From Antedon mediterranea (lineage: Eukaryota; Echinodermata; Crinoidea; Comatulida; Antedonidae): 64,000 bases of DNA. The stretch covers positions 12,638,932 to 12,702,931 of the forward strand of contig NC_092679.1 in the NCBI RefSeq assembly GCF_964355755.1, written 5' to 3'. Numbering within the stretch: the first letter of the stretch is position 1; each line of letters begins with the position of its first letter. Positions 11,994 through 23,559 of the stretch are shown piece after piece. The position numbers and the translations under genes are program-made. The notes beneath the pieces were generated by a model. It was given only the letters and a program-made list of their open reading frames with translations. It made no database searches and was not told the origin of the DNA.

Positions 11994-14900
11994 GTATAAA
12001 AGTTAAATAATATGACAATGCATGGCAATTACAGGCCTATATGTTAAGCATCCATTTTCAAAATAAACTATTAATTTGATTTAATTAATATTCATTTTTT
12101 GTGGGGGGGGGGGGGGGTACAATACATCTTTAAAGGAAAAATATGAAAACGATTATGAAATTCCCGGTCCTGGACTATTACACATTTCTACAGCAACATT
12201 CTTATATTTGAATAGATCCATAGATTGACCCTTAATTTAACATTGATTAGGTTGATTTTGAAGTTTATAAAATTGTTATTTCCAGCTGGTACAACATACA
12301 TGTTTGGAAGCTATGGTGGTCTTATTAGCCTTGAGTTTACATCTAGCGATTGGGAGTCGACAGAGGAAGATGCTATAACATTTGGGTTTGCAACCTACTC
12401 CGAAAATGCTGTGCTGATGAGGGTTGAAAGCGCAACTCAAACTGATTATATTGAGATAAATTTGGTAATGTCATTTGCTAGCTTCTTAAAATACCATTGG
12501 CTCAAATTTGCGAGATTTCCATTTTAACAAAAACTTAGATATAGACCCACAATCTGATGTACTCTGTGAAAAACGTATGCGCATAGAGGAAAATATGCTA
12601 GTGGATATATGTGCATCGTCTATTTCATGTCATACTTAGTATATAGGCCTATATATCATATTTTTTTTCTTTTTTGACAGAGTGATGGTATTGTAGTTGC
12701 AGTATATAAGTTAGGTCCAGGATCAGAAAATGTAATACCAACATCTGTAAATAAAAAATTCAATGATGGATCATTACATGTTGTTCGATTCTATCGTAAA
12801 GGAGGAAACACAACACTTATCATGGACCAAATTGACAACTATAGTCACACAGTACCAGGTAGGTCATAAGTCATTTTTAATAAAAATGTTTTTGGTGGTT
12901 TGTAATTTTATGGCAATAATTACTGTAGTAGATTATTAAGTATGGATAATTTATTTATTTTCATTACAAATTTAAAAACAAAATTATGAGCTGCAATCAA
13001 TTTTATTCATACTCGAAAATAGATAATATTCTCTTTAGTAATATTAATGCCGATATATTATAACAAACAATAGACTCACCTCAATACATAGTTCGTCATA
13101 CAGCCATTCCGAAAAAATATAGAAGTTCTAGAATAAGGAAAATGTCTGTCTCAACCAAATATGTAAAAATATGTGTAAAGGTTTGAAAACACTCCCCTGT
13201 ATCCGCTCCTGTGTATGGTATTTTTTATAATCTCATGCCATCAACTTTGCAGCATCTGATGCCACTGTGTTTGATGATCAAGCTAAGATATACATTGGAG
13301 GTCAGGTCTACAAAGAAGGACGCAGGAAACGACGACAAGTTGATACTGTTTTTGTTGGACTATTATCAGGAGCACGATTGAACAAAATTAAACCATTGGA
13401 GTTGGCAGAATCAGGTAATATATCAGAATTTTGTTTTATCAGGCACATTTCTTTGACATATCTTAACAGTATTCCTACATTAGCAGTCCAGGGGCATTCA
13501 TAGGGTTCGAAAAAAAAAACCCTTTCCTTAAAGTACCCTTTTCAAACAAAATACCAGCAGTGAAAGTTCTAATAAATGGGCATAACTCCGCTCGTCACAG
13601 TTTTTTTACCAATCCTGCACTACCTATAGCCAGCAGACAAATAATTTTTACCTAGGTAAGCCTAAATATCGTTTCTTCAGTTAGTTACCTTTTTCTCTAT
13701 TTGTGGAAAAAAAGAACCCCTGTAAAAATCCTGGCTTAGCCGTAATGGGCCTGAATATATAATGTTTAACAAAATGTTAAATGTTGTTTCTTTTAGGTCA
13801 CCCTAGAACTTCAATCCAGGGAAATGTTACTTTAATTGAAAATCCAACAGAGTTTCTGAAAAATTCTTTTATAATACCAACACCGGTGTCACTAGCAGGC
13901 AAGCAGATATCAACTACAAATGTAAGTTATAATCCTAATCAGAATAACTTATGGTTTTCCTAATATTCAAGTATTTTGCAAGCTTAGGCTGAAACAATGA
14001 ATGCAAATGATACAATTAGATGCGAACATAAGATTTGTAAGATACGATTGTAAAGGCAGTCCTTTACATTAAGTTTCGGAAGTCTGCTGATATTCACAAA
14101 ATGCAAGATTTCTCAACTTTTTTTTTTGATATACAAAAAAAAACTATAAATAAATAAAATTTAATCGATGTTTCAGAACCAACATGGAACCATTCTTAAG
14201 AACAAATTAATAAATTAACTAAACAAAATACAAAGCACCAAAGGTTGACAGGAAATACATAAACAATTACAGTAGTAACAAAGACTGAAATATCCCTCCT
14301 CTCGTTATTAAGCAATTTTGCTTTGATTTGTTTAGAGACGGTTTCAACCCAAAGAATTTCTTTAATTAAGCAATCAAATTTAGATTTGCACTTAGACAAT
14401 ACTGTAATTGTAACTTTGATCTACATTTTTAACCAGCATAACAAAAAAAAACTGATATCATGATTACTTAGACGTTCTCCTATGATACCTTTATTGCGTT
14501 CATTAATGCGTTGATAAAGATGCCAACAAGTATAGCTGACATAGCTTACATCACACCACACCACATTGAAAATTGTACACAACGCATTGGTTAACAAGTT
14601 TGGGTTTCCTTTCTGTTGATTTTAAGATTTTGACTGGCATGATTTCATAATTTAACTTACAACTAAGTTGTCTGAGTTGTTTAGTTTAGTTATTCTAAAA
14701 CTACATTGACACTTATGTTCCATTTCATGGAATGGAAGATAGCGCTGTTCATTTTATTTTATATAACAAACCAGATGAATATTTACAATCCTGGCATTAT
14801 ATCTGTTGTTTGTTGATTCCCATGATGTTTTTAAATAATACTCCTTGTTCTGTATCTGTATTTAGTAAGCCCATTTGTAAAATAGAAAAGCAGAAGATAA

Positions 14901-17900
14901 TTATCAAATCTATCGATAAAGTTGGCTTTAGATAAATTTCATCTAGCAATAGCAAAGAAAAACAGTAAAATCGTTTTGCTTCATCAATTTTTATCATTTT
15001 TATTGATATTTTATGCAGATCTATTCACACTTTCATTACAAGATTATAAAGCCATCATCATTATTCTTGTTTTTAAATGGAAAAATATTCATCTTGTATC
15101 TTTTGAATTACCAGAATCCTGTGCAGAATTCACCTACGGTAACCACAGATATTTTTTTCTCAAATGTTGAATGTAACGATGATGAGGAATGTGAAACTAC
15201 CAGTGGATCAGGTAACAATACAATTACAATACGATCTTTGTATGAATTTCTTAAACTTTTATTTCAACTCTTTCATTTGTGCACTGTTGAGAAACATACC
15301 ACTTAAAGAACAGGTACAGGCATGAATTTTAAATATAATATCTGGTTAATTGTATCAAATATTTGTAACAGAAATCAAGACGAAAAATCATGAATTTCCC
15401 TTAATATGGTCAAATACAAAATTTGGCAAAATTCTGCCATAAAAACCAGGAAAACCTTTTTTCAGTAGTTAGGTAGTTTAACCTAATGTAATAACATGTC
15501 TAGTGACTCCCTAAAAGGTGAAAAAAGATGGTGGATATACGATGGATAATTTTTGATATACAGTAGCATGAAAATAAAAATCTGATTTTGAATAAAAATA
15601 CCATAAATGTAAAATTCAAGTTATATTACCTATATTTAGTCATCTGATAACATTTTTTACCACACCGTTTATTTTTCACCACACCGTTTATTTTTCATAG
15701 CTTTTTAAAATGCCTCTCTATTTACAAAATTTGTGTACAAAAGAATAGAGATTTTACTGTGTAATTTGAACTATCCCACCACTGATAAGAAATTGCTTAT
15801 TTTCAACAAGCTCCTGTAACACAAATAAAATCCCAAAAATTATGAAACAAAGGGGAAACTATAGATTTAGACCGGCAGCCCAGAGACATTTGGTTAGATG
15901 AGCTAGGTACCAATATCTGACTATTTGAGTGTGTTGGGGGTCACTTGAAGTGAATGAAAATGGGAGTCTGCCGGGTACCCCCTGCTGCGTCTAGACCGGG
16001 GGGACCCCGAAACGTGCTAAAAAATCGGCACAGGTTAGATGAGAGAGATACCACCTAATTTTACCACCATGGGATGCCCATTGGCATCCTTATAACAGTA
16101 TCACAAACGACAGACTTTTTCTCTGCTGCAAAAGGCCCGCCAGACCCCCCGAGGGAGGGCCTAAAATGGGGTTAGCATAGATGAGTGAGGTACCACTCAA
16201 AATCAATTGCAAACGAACAAGTTGTGTTCATACAATACTAAATGGATAACAACACACTAATTGTCTGCTGCACCGCAAGTGCCAGACACCCTAAAGTTAG
16301 ACTAGAGGCCCCCCTTCCCCCAACTAACCCAGCTTAGATATTGTAGATACCACCAGCAACCAATGTTATATGATTTAGCACATTGTAAGCAATACCAAAT
16401 GACCTATTACAGACTATCTGAACACTGCCCTGGCCCTGGCAGACCCCTCTAAAGTTAGACTAGAGACCCTCTTTCCCCAACTAGCCCAGCTTAGATATTG
16501 TAGATACCACCAGCAACCAATGTTATATGATTTAGCACATTGTAAGCAATCACCAAATGACCTATTACAAACTATCTGTACACTGCCTTGACCCTGGCAG
16601 ACCCCTCTAAAGTTCGACTAGAGACTCCATTCCCCCAACTGGCCTAGCTTAGATATTGTTGATACCACCAGCAACCAATGTTATAATTATGATTTAGCAC
16701 ATTGTAAGCAATACAAAATGACCTATAACAGACTATCTGTACACTGCCTTGGCACTGGCAGACCCCTCTAAAGTTCCCCCATTTACCCCAAGTATATAGC
16801 CTACCTTAGATATTGTAGATACCACCAGCAGCAACAAAATAACCACCCAAAACAACATGTTTAATTGAATAAAGTTTAACTTTAATCGAACTAACACAAA
16901 ACAATTGAAAATATATCACATCAATGACGATAAAATGACCATTACCATTCTAAAGGGGAAAATAGTTTAAGAGTTTCAATTAAAACTTATATATTATAAG
17001 CCAAATATATATAACAAGTATGGATTCGGGTAAATTTAGCATCCCTTGCCTTTGGATGTCAAAGATACATCCGTCTGTAACTCTTGGACATATTTTGAGA
17101 GAAAGCTTAGTAATCACCCTAATCAAATTCAGGATTGTAGTAACTTAATCTTAAGTGATTTGATTAATTAATAGTGGGTAATTTTAAATGCTGTATATTA
17201 TAATCTTAATCCTGTATTCATATGTATATATATATATTTATAAATCCAAAGGCAAATTACTGAAAAAATGACAATGCTGTGGGTATCAGTGGCTGGATCT
17301 CAATGGAGATACAAAAAAAAAAGCGAAAAGCTAAATCAAAACGATAAAGTAAACAGCCAGAAAAGTTAGCAGAGCTTTCGCGCAACACTAGCCCTTCATC
17401 AGTGCAAGTCTTATATAGATGCGTTGAGGCTGCAAACGTGCTCAATTGGAATCAAGAGCGAATATATATTTTTATAAAGTAGATGGAACACGGACGTCTA
17501 TTACACGGTGTTTCACGTTAAACGATCTTCAGATAGACTTAACAATACCGTATCTCGATCGAAAAAAATATATAAAAAAAAATTATAAATATATATTATT
17601 TTTTTTTATGTACTTTATTTATGTAGATATGTAGTACTCTATCTATTAAAAAAGGTATTTGAACAAAATTAGAGATCTCAATGAGATCCAAATTGACAAT
17701 TGCCGCAAAATCCTCACTGAGTTTGACGTTGAAATTCACTCTAGAACTAAGAAGTTGAAAAGAGAACTTCCTGCATCCTAGTTTCAAAACAAATTCAGGA
17801 TTATCGCCAATGACTGCCGTAAACAATCAACGGTAATGGCCCGAAGGGAACATCACAAATTTGGTCTACCATGCAGACTTGGTCATTTCAAAACAAATGA

Positions 17901-20900
17901 CTCTACCTTCGGATGACTTCAGGGCTTTTAGGAAACCCTGCAGAAGGTTCGTTGGGACATATAACAAGAATCAGAGCAACACCTCTGATTCAGTTGTTGA
18001 AATTAATTGTCGACTTTCCGAAGGAGAGAAAAAACTTCCTTCCCGAGGACTTAAATTCTGCCCAAAACCAAGGCAGGTCGGCGCACAACAACTATCTTTG
18101 GATATAGAGTCTTTTTCTAGAAGATTACGATTACGTGAATATTTTGCTGATTCAGACAGCAGCACCACGCAAAACGAAGGCAACGTTAACAAATTTAAAC
18201 CAAAAAGTTCCTGGAATTCACCTAAAAATCGTTGTCCAGCTTTAGAAACATTTATCCAGGCTATTGAGGAGGATGTACAAAACTACATCCCGAGTCCAGA
18301 TAAACGTGACAATCTCAAAACAAGAGAGGCAGGCCATTGCCAAATTGCGTCAGCGTAATGATATCATCATTAAACCCGCTGATAAAGGTTCTGCCACTGT
18401 TGCTATGTACATCAAATTTTATTAAGAGGAATCCTTAAGACAGCTTCATTATATATCGTAAACTCACAACGGAACCCACCCCGGAAATTGCGGATAAGGT
18501 GGCAAAATCTATTTCTGTGATGGTAAAAAAAAACACTCCATCGATCCTAAGATTTACAGTTACCAAATCCACTAAGTAGCGTTGATTTTGTGGACACTAT
18601 AGTGACCATAGAAAATGGTACTCTCAAAACTGACCTATTCCGTAAATCCACTGATAAAAATATGTACCTGCTCCCTAGCAGTTGTCATCCCCAACATTGT
18701 ACTAAAAACATACCGAACAGTAAAGCATTACCTATCAGACGTATCTGTTCTTCAGATTTAGATTTTCAGAATCGTACCGAAGAACTAACCGGACATCTCC
18801 GGAGTAGAAATTACAAACCTATCAACCTAGGTTGCCTCCATTACGGGGCTATTAATTTATTGAGAAACATATGCCCATTCTACAGTCCACAGAACGTCTC
18901 AGGACTGTTTTTCCGGAACCACCCATTATTGCATTTCGTAGACCTCCCAACCTTCGTGATATATTAGTCAGATCCAAATGTAAGAGTGAAATTAACTCTC
19001 ATGACAGTCAAAATTTGGGCAGTCACCTTTGCGGCAAATCTTGCAAAACTTGTTCATTGGTTGATTCTACTGAAAAATGTAAGAGTAACCAAACTGGCCG
19101 CATTTTTCGGATAAGACAATCCGCCACTTACAGCTTGGTTTAACAGATACAAAACAATTACAACAACTCAGAAACACTAAAATTACGACGAAACAGATAA
19201 AGATTGGAATTTAAAATGTCAATATGGGGATGGGCCTGGACTAAACTATTATAATATAAACTTAATCTACTGATGTAACCACTTTTGAGAACATTGACTC
19301 TACAAAAGGGAACACAAAGGATACTATTGTTTCTTAAATTACGGGCGGGAACACGAATACCGAAATAGGTAGGTGTTTGTGGCAAACAGTACGTCGGAGA
19401 AACAAAAAACACTCTCCGTATGAGAATGACACAACACAGATCAGCTATCAACACATTAAAGCTTGTTCAACCTGTAGCCGAACATTTTAATTCATCTGGT
19501 CACTCGATAACAAATTTCAGAGTTATTGCAATATTCCATGTGTCAAATGGAGCGACAAAACTTGCAAAGACAAGGAAAACCACTGGGAATTACAACTTAA
19601 AACCACAAAACCTTTTGTACTTAACATTAGAAACATACTCCCAGGTTGGTAAAATTATTCCATTGTCTACCTAAATTTAAGTTTCAATATTAACCACCAT
19701 TTAAGCTGTTTTTAGTCGCGTGGACGCGACTCTATAGTTCACTATGTCGGCGGTCGGTCGGTCTGTCGGTCTGTCTGTCGGTCCGGTATCACTATGCGTT
19801 TTAGCACGCGACTTATGGCTGTTGGCCATGTTTAGTTTCATTCCAAAATTGTTTATACTGTATCTCTACCAAGCTACCTTCTTTGTTTTCTACTCTTATT
19901 CAGACTCCACCCTGTCTCCTTTTGTTGTATTTCTTTTATTCCTGTCCACCCAGGCAGCACTTGCCAGCTCTTATCCTTCACTTGCAATGATGAAGGGCTA
20001 GTGTTGCCCGAAAGCTCTGCTAACGTTTCTGGCTGTTTTACTTTATCCTTTTGATTTAGCTTTTCACTTTTTGTTTGTATCTCCATTGAGATTCAGCCAC
20101 TGATACCCACAGCATTGTCATTTTTTCAGTTATTTGCCTTTGGATTTATATATATAAATATAAATATATATAGAGGATTAAGATTATAATATACAGCATT
20201 TAAAATTACCAACTATTAATTAATCAAATCACTTTGGATTAAGTTACTACAATCCTGAATTTGATTAAGGTGATTACTAAGCTTTCTCTTAAAATAGGTT
20301 GCAAGAGTTACAGACGAATGTATCTTTGACATTCAAAGGCAAGGAATTCCAGATCCTCACAATTCTTAGCAGGAATGCTAAATTTACTCGAATCCGTACT
20401 TGTTTATATTTGGCTTATATAAGTTTGAAGTGAAACTCTTAAACTATTTTTCCCTTTAAAATGGTAATGGTCATTTTATCGTCATTGATGTGATATATTT
20501 TCAATTGTTTTGTGTTAGTTCGGTTAAAGTTAAACTTTATTCAATTAAATATGTTGTTATTGGTGGTTTTTTTTTTTGCTGCTGGTGGTATCTACAATAT
20601 CTAAGGTAAGCTATTATACTTGGGGTAAATGGGGAAACTTTAGAGGGGTCTGCCAGTGCCAAGGCAGTGTACAGATAGTCTGTTATAGGTCATTTGGTAT
20701 TGCTTACAATGTGCTAAATCATAATTATAACATTGGTTGCTGGTGGTATCTACAAGATCTAAGCTAGGCCAGTTGGGGGAATGGAGTCTCTAGTCGAACT
20801 TTTAGAGGGGTCTGCCAGGGCCAAGGCAGTGTACAGATAGTTTGTAATAGGTCATTTGGTGATTGCTTACAATGTGCTAAATCATATAACATTGGTTGCT

Positions 20901-22530
20901 GGTGGTATCTACAATATCTAAGCTGGGCTAGTTGGGGAAAGAGGGGTCTCTAGTCTAACTTTAGAGGGGTCTGCCAGGGCCAAGGCAGTGTACAGATAGT
21001 CTGTAATAGGTCATTTGGTATTGCCTACATGTGCTAAATCATATAACATTGGTTGCTGGTGGTATCTACAATATCTAAGCTGGGTTAGTTGGGGGAAGGG
21101 GGGCCTCTAGTCTAACTTTAGGGTGTCTGGCACTTGCGGTGCAGCAGACAATTAGTCTGTTGTTATCCATTTAGTATTGTATGAACACAACTTGTTCGTT
21201 TGCAATTGATTTTGAGTGGTACCTCACTCATCTATGCTAACCCCATTTTAGGCCCTCCCTCGGGGGGTCTGGCGGGCCTTTTGCAGCAGAGAAAAAGTCT
21301 GTCGTTTGTGATACTGTTATAAGGATGCCAATGGGCATCCCATGGTGGTAAAATTAGGTGGTATCTCTCTCATCTAACCTGTGCCGATTTTTTAGCACGT
21401 TTCGGGGTCCCCCCGGTCTAGACGCAGCAGGGGGTACCCGGCAGACTCCCATTTTCATTCACTTCAAGTGACCCCCAACACACTCAAATAGTCAGATATT
21501 GGTACCTAGCTCATCTAACCAAATGTCTCTGGGCTGCCGGTCTAATTGATAATTATTGGAATGTATGATCAATAGAAATTTTTTGCCCGCACCTGACCTT
21601 TAAACCTTCCTAAATTTGAATAGAATGTATTTAATATTCAATATTTAATGTTTTATATTTGTTTATAGGTTAAATGGGGAGAATATTTTCATTCATTGAA
21701 AGCATAGGGCTCTCTTTAATTCATCTAGTTTAATAGAATAATCAGTCTTTCGACTTTCTGAAAGATGCACTGGGTACTTTAAAGTGCACACGGGTCAGAT
21801 GTGTACACTGAACTTGTTTTCTTGGCTTTGAATTGTGGCACCCTTCCTTTAATAGATCTACCACTTGACTTGACACTTGTCTCCTGTAACAGATCTACCA
21901 CTCAACTTGACACTTGTTTTCTCATCAATACCAAAAATGTATTTTTATTTTGTTTTTTTAGGCATGGAAGGCGTATTCGTACCAACAGGAAGTAAGGGTT
22001 CTGGTAAAATTTCCCCAGTTGAGGACACTTCTTCAGGCATTTTTGAACGAACAGCAACAACACAATCTGTTTTTATTTGTGCTGATGATGATGAAGATTG
22101 TGTAGAAGGGTCAGGTGCCACACAGGACCCATTCATTAATAAAAATCCAACCGATTCTATTATTACAGCTACAATTGTTATCAACGGCGACAGATCAACT
22201 TCAGCAGGCGCCAAGGGAACCGGAAAAAGTCCTAGTCCTAGTCCAAGTGATCCTGATGGACAAGCTCAAACTAGTACATCTTTTATTGAGCAAACTGGAA
22301 TGATCATAGGCATCGCCGCCGGTGGTGTTGTCATTATGCTCTTAGTCATATTATTATTATATAAATATCGAAATCGTAGCGAAGGCTCTTATAAAATTAA
22401 TGAAAGTCGTAATTTTGATTTACAAACTGTAAGGGCATCTCTCCTGCCGACACGTAACGGTACTATTCCAGCAAAAGCACCAAAATCACAACTTCCGCCA
22501 GGATATGCTTCTAAAGAATGGTACGTCTAG
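11009..22530 (+). CDS. NRXN: Neurexin, 3' part of an alpha-type gene (8 exons)
   Basis: Presynaptic single-pass adhesion receptor; family members bind neuroligins and other ligands outside and CASK/Mint PDZ proteins inside. Exons read from splice signals and phases: 11009-11767, 11874-11993, 12286-12464, 12681-12858, 13253-13414, 13797-13921, 15115-15211, 21962-22530. Every phase joins cleanly, giving about 729 residues. Domain order is end of LNS4, LNS5, EGF, LNS6, short stalk, one transmembrane helix and a tail ending EWYV, which is the alpha-neurexin C-terminal half. The first exon begins in phase 1 (an upstream exon supplies one base), so the signal peptide and LNS1-LNS4 lie beyond the left edge. 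No beta-type promoter or first exon was recognised. The last intron carries a 5.7-kb palindromic element. Family assignment is very secure; the exact paralogue name is not. Confidence 0.95.
12286..13921 (+). CDS. NRXN: Neurexin exons: LNS6 (neuroligin-binding laminin-G domain)
   Basis: Four exons (12286-12464, 12681-12858, 13253-13414, 13797-13921) encode LNS6, starting GTTYMFGSYGG, equivalent to GTTYIFSKGGG in vertebrates. Recognisable core pieces are DGSLHVVRFYRKGGNTTL and ATVFDDQAKIYIGG. The exon junction 12858/13253 falls exactly where vertebrate splice site 4 lies. I saw no convincing cassette exon in that 394-bp intron. Just after the IYIGG strand there is a polybasic stretch RRKRR (13321-13335) in a loop that is short and not polybasic in vertebrate neurexins. 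The last exon (HPRTSIQGNVTLIENP) matches the end of LNS6 (IVGNVRLVGEVP-like) and leads into the stalk. Confidence 0.9.
15115..15211 (+). CDS. NRXN: Neurexin stalk exon with Cys pair and SGSG motif
   Basis: A 97-bp exon bounded by ttttgaattaccag and a GTAAC donor. It encodes a short Thr/Ser-containing stalk followed by VECNDDEECETTSGSG, which corresponds to the conserved AECPSDDEDIDPC juxtamembrane loop of vertebrate neurexins. The acidic residues next to SGSG look like a glycosaminoglycan attachment site; neurexins are known heparan sulfate proteoglycans through a stalk Ser-Gly. It enters in phase 0 and leaves in phase 1, joining the exon at 21962 in frame. Confidence 0.85.
17361..17410 (-). 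ncRNA. Hammerhead-ribozyme-like motif, left arm
   Basis: Minus strand reads CTGATGA, then AGGGC...GCGC (stem II, one mismatch), GAAA, and GC-TCT-GC-TA (very short stem III then the expected cleavage triplet end). Penelope-like elements are known to carry minimal type I hammerheads in their terminal repeats. One extra A lies between the CTGATGA core and stem II and helix I pairing is weak in this copy, so activity is uncertain. Confidence 0.55.
17861..19674 (+). pseudogene. Penelope-like retroelement ORF remnant (reverse transcriptase lacking its palm, plus GIY-YIG)
   Basis: 17861-18358 gives the N-terminal part typical of Penelope-like proteins (SRGLKFCPKP, FSRRLRLREYF, FKPKSSW, ALETFIQAIEEDV), followed after a frame break by IIIKPADKGSATV near 18364. 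The segment from about 18590 (VDFVDTIVTIENGTLKTDLF, YLLPSSCHPQHCTKNIP) is the part after the catalytic palm, so the YADD-containing core is deleted. Next come RRPPNLRDILVRSK and a CGKSCKTC motif (about 18920-19060), then, after an interruption of about 240 bp, a GIY-YIG endonuclease piece (GKQYVGETKNTLRMRMTQHR, 19383-19440). Several stops and frame changes; not functional. Confidence 0.85.
19158..19400 (-). mobile_element. Possible LINE 3'-end fragment inserted in the Penelope remnant
   Basis: This segment separates the CCHH-like region from the GIY-YIG region of the Penelope remnant. On the minus strand it reads FGIRVPARNLRNN...VPFCRVNVLKSGYISRLS, which resembles the C-terminal tail of many non-LTR reverse transcriptases (R-x-R-S/N ... 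VP-x-x-R-T/V-N ... S-x-x-Y). The match is short and unverified. Confidence 0.35.
19975..20030 (+). ncRNA. Hammerhead-ribozyme-like motif, right arm (core mutated)
   Basis: Same motif as in the left arm but the core reads ATGATGA instead of CTGATGA, while stem II (GGGC/GCCC), GAAA and GC-TCT-GC-TAAC are intact. The C at core position 3 is needed for catalysis in known hammerheads, so this copy is probably dead. Confidence 0.55.
21962..22530 (+). CDS. NRXN: Neurexin terminal exon: transmembrane segment and cytoplasmic tail
   Basis: Acceptor tgttttttta-g at 21961. The exon encodes a second acidic Ser-Gly cluster (DDDEDCVEGSG), a Pro/Ser-rich linker, a hydrophobic helix (about 22294-22359, beginning GMIIGIAAGG), then YKYRNRSEGSYKINESRN, the strongly conserved juxtamembrane protein-4.1-binding region of neurexins (YKYRNRDEGSYHVDESRN in vertebrates). 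The protein ends KEWYV and TAG at 22528-22530; the usual end is EYYV, so the Tyr at -3 is Trp here, still a class II PDZ ligand. The 3' UTR end could not be placed; candidate AATAAA signals occur near 23563 and 23656. Confidence 0.95.
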
Positions 22531-22801
22531 TGAATAGTCAACAAATTTAAATGTAAAATTTTAAAATCTGTAGTAAAAATTCCACTTTTTTAAAAATATG
22601 AAATATAGTATAATATAACTGATGTTTATAATTGTATAATCAACCAGATATATTTTATTTAATGTGGCTAAGATAATTTATATGGAGTATCATTAGCAGA
22701 AATTAGGTATGAAGGTGTATATTTAAAGTTTAACCCAATGTAAATTGAAATAATACAACTGTGAAAAGCTTTGTAAACATTTTTTCTCCCATAACCAAAT
22801 T

Positions 22802-22933
22802 CAGTAGAACCCCTATTAAGGGGACACTTTCATGACCTAATTTCCTTCAGAGGGGTGTCCCTTGAATAGGGGTGTCCCTTGAATAGGGGTGTCCCTTGAA
22901 TAGGGGTGTCCCTTGAATAGAGGGATTGTACTG
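22802..22933. mobile_element. pogo/Tigger-like MITE with internal 18-bp tandem repeats
   Basis: Ends cagtagaacccctattaagg and gaatagagggattgtactg are imperfect TIRs of the CAGT..AACC type known from pogo/Tigger elements. Inside, ggggtgtcccttgaatag is repeated four times in tandem (about 22854-22921). A TA follows at the right end. Confidence 0.65.
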
Positions 22934-23232
22934 TAAACGGAAAAAGTGTATTAAAAATGCTTGTAAATGTTAAAGTTTATCTTTTTTTAGCTGATCTAAT
23001 ATATTTAAAAGCTTTTACCATATGTTTATCATGTTAAGATGGCATTACTTTTTTTGGGTGCTGTACAAAAAAAATATTACTAGAATCATATTTTTAGGTT
23101 CCATTTGAAAGTACAGTTACTGTATGTGTGTGAGGATATCAGTTTAAATCCTGTAAAATGTTATTAAAGAATTATTGTAATATATTATAATTGATTATAG
23201 TAGATAGATCAAACAATGTGAATGTTATTTAA

Positions 23233-23559
23233 GGTCTGTTCAGACCTGTGGAATTATGCTTTCGTATCAAACGCAGCGTACAGCTCCATATGTCTGAACC
23301 AGTAAAATGAGTGGAAGCTCTTTCATTTGTTACTGTAGCTCTACTGTAAGTACAAGATTAGTGTATGACTCTTACGATACAATAGTCATGCATCAATGAT
23401 TTTGACTTCCAATTCCTTCCTCTTGCATACCAGATATTTGGCCCAATCTGTTTCACTTCAGTTTGTAAGGAAAGCGTTAAGTCGGTACACTTCACAGTTA
23501 TGATGCTACTGTATAATGTGACCTTGCTTGCGATATGAAAGCATAACTCTATGTATCTG
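23233..23559. mobile_element. Possible TIR element in neurexin 3' flank
   Basis: Left end ttcagacctgtggaattatg ctttcgtat is mirrored, with mismatches, by atatgaaagcataactctatgtatctgaa at the right. No coding capacity. Confidence 0.4.

Larger units (their letters stand above)
15868..21544. mobile_element. 5.7-kb palindromic composite element in the neurexin intron
   Basis: Two inverted arms, about 15868-17450 and 19960-21544, match over their whole length. The outer ends are TAGACCGGCAGCCCAGAGAC on the left and its reverse complement on the right; the flanks could be a TA or ATT duplication. Each arm holds 3-4 sub-repeats of about 158 bp (taccaccagcaaccaatg, gcagacccctctaaagtt blocks) and, at its inner end, a Penelope-type terminal segment with a hammerhead-like motif. 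The 2.5-kb centre carries a decayed Penelope-like coding region. The outer design resembles foldback transposons; whether the Penelope part arrived later or belongs to the unit cannot be decided from one copy. Confidence 0.85.

Noticed and set aside
12859-13252. Splice-site-4 cassette exon of neurexin
   Set aside because: The position is right, but no open, flanked segment with the expected basic insert could be seen.
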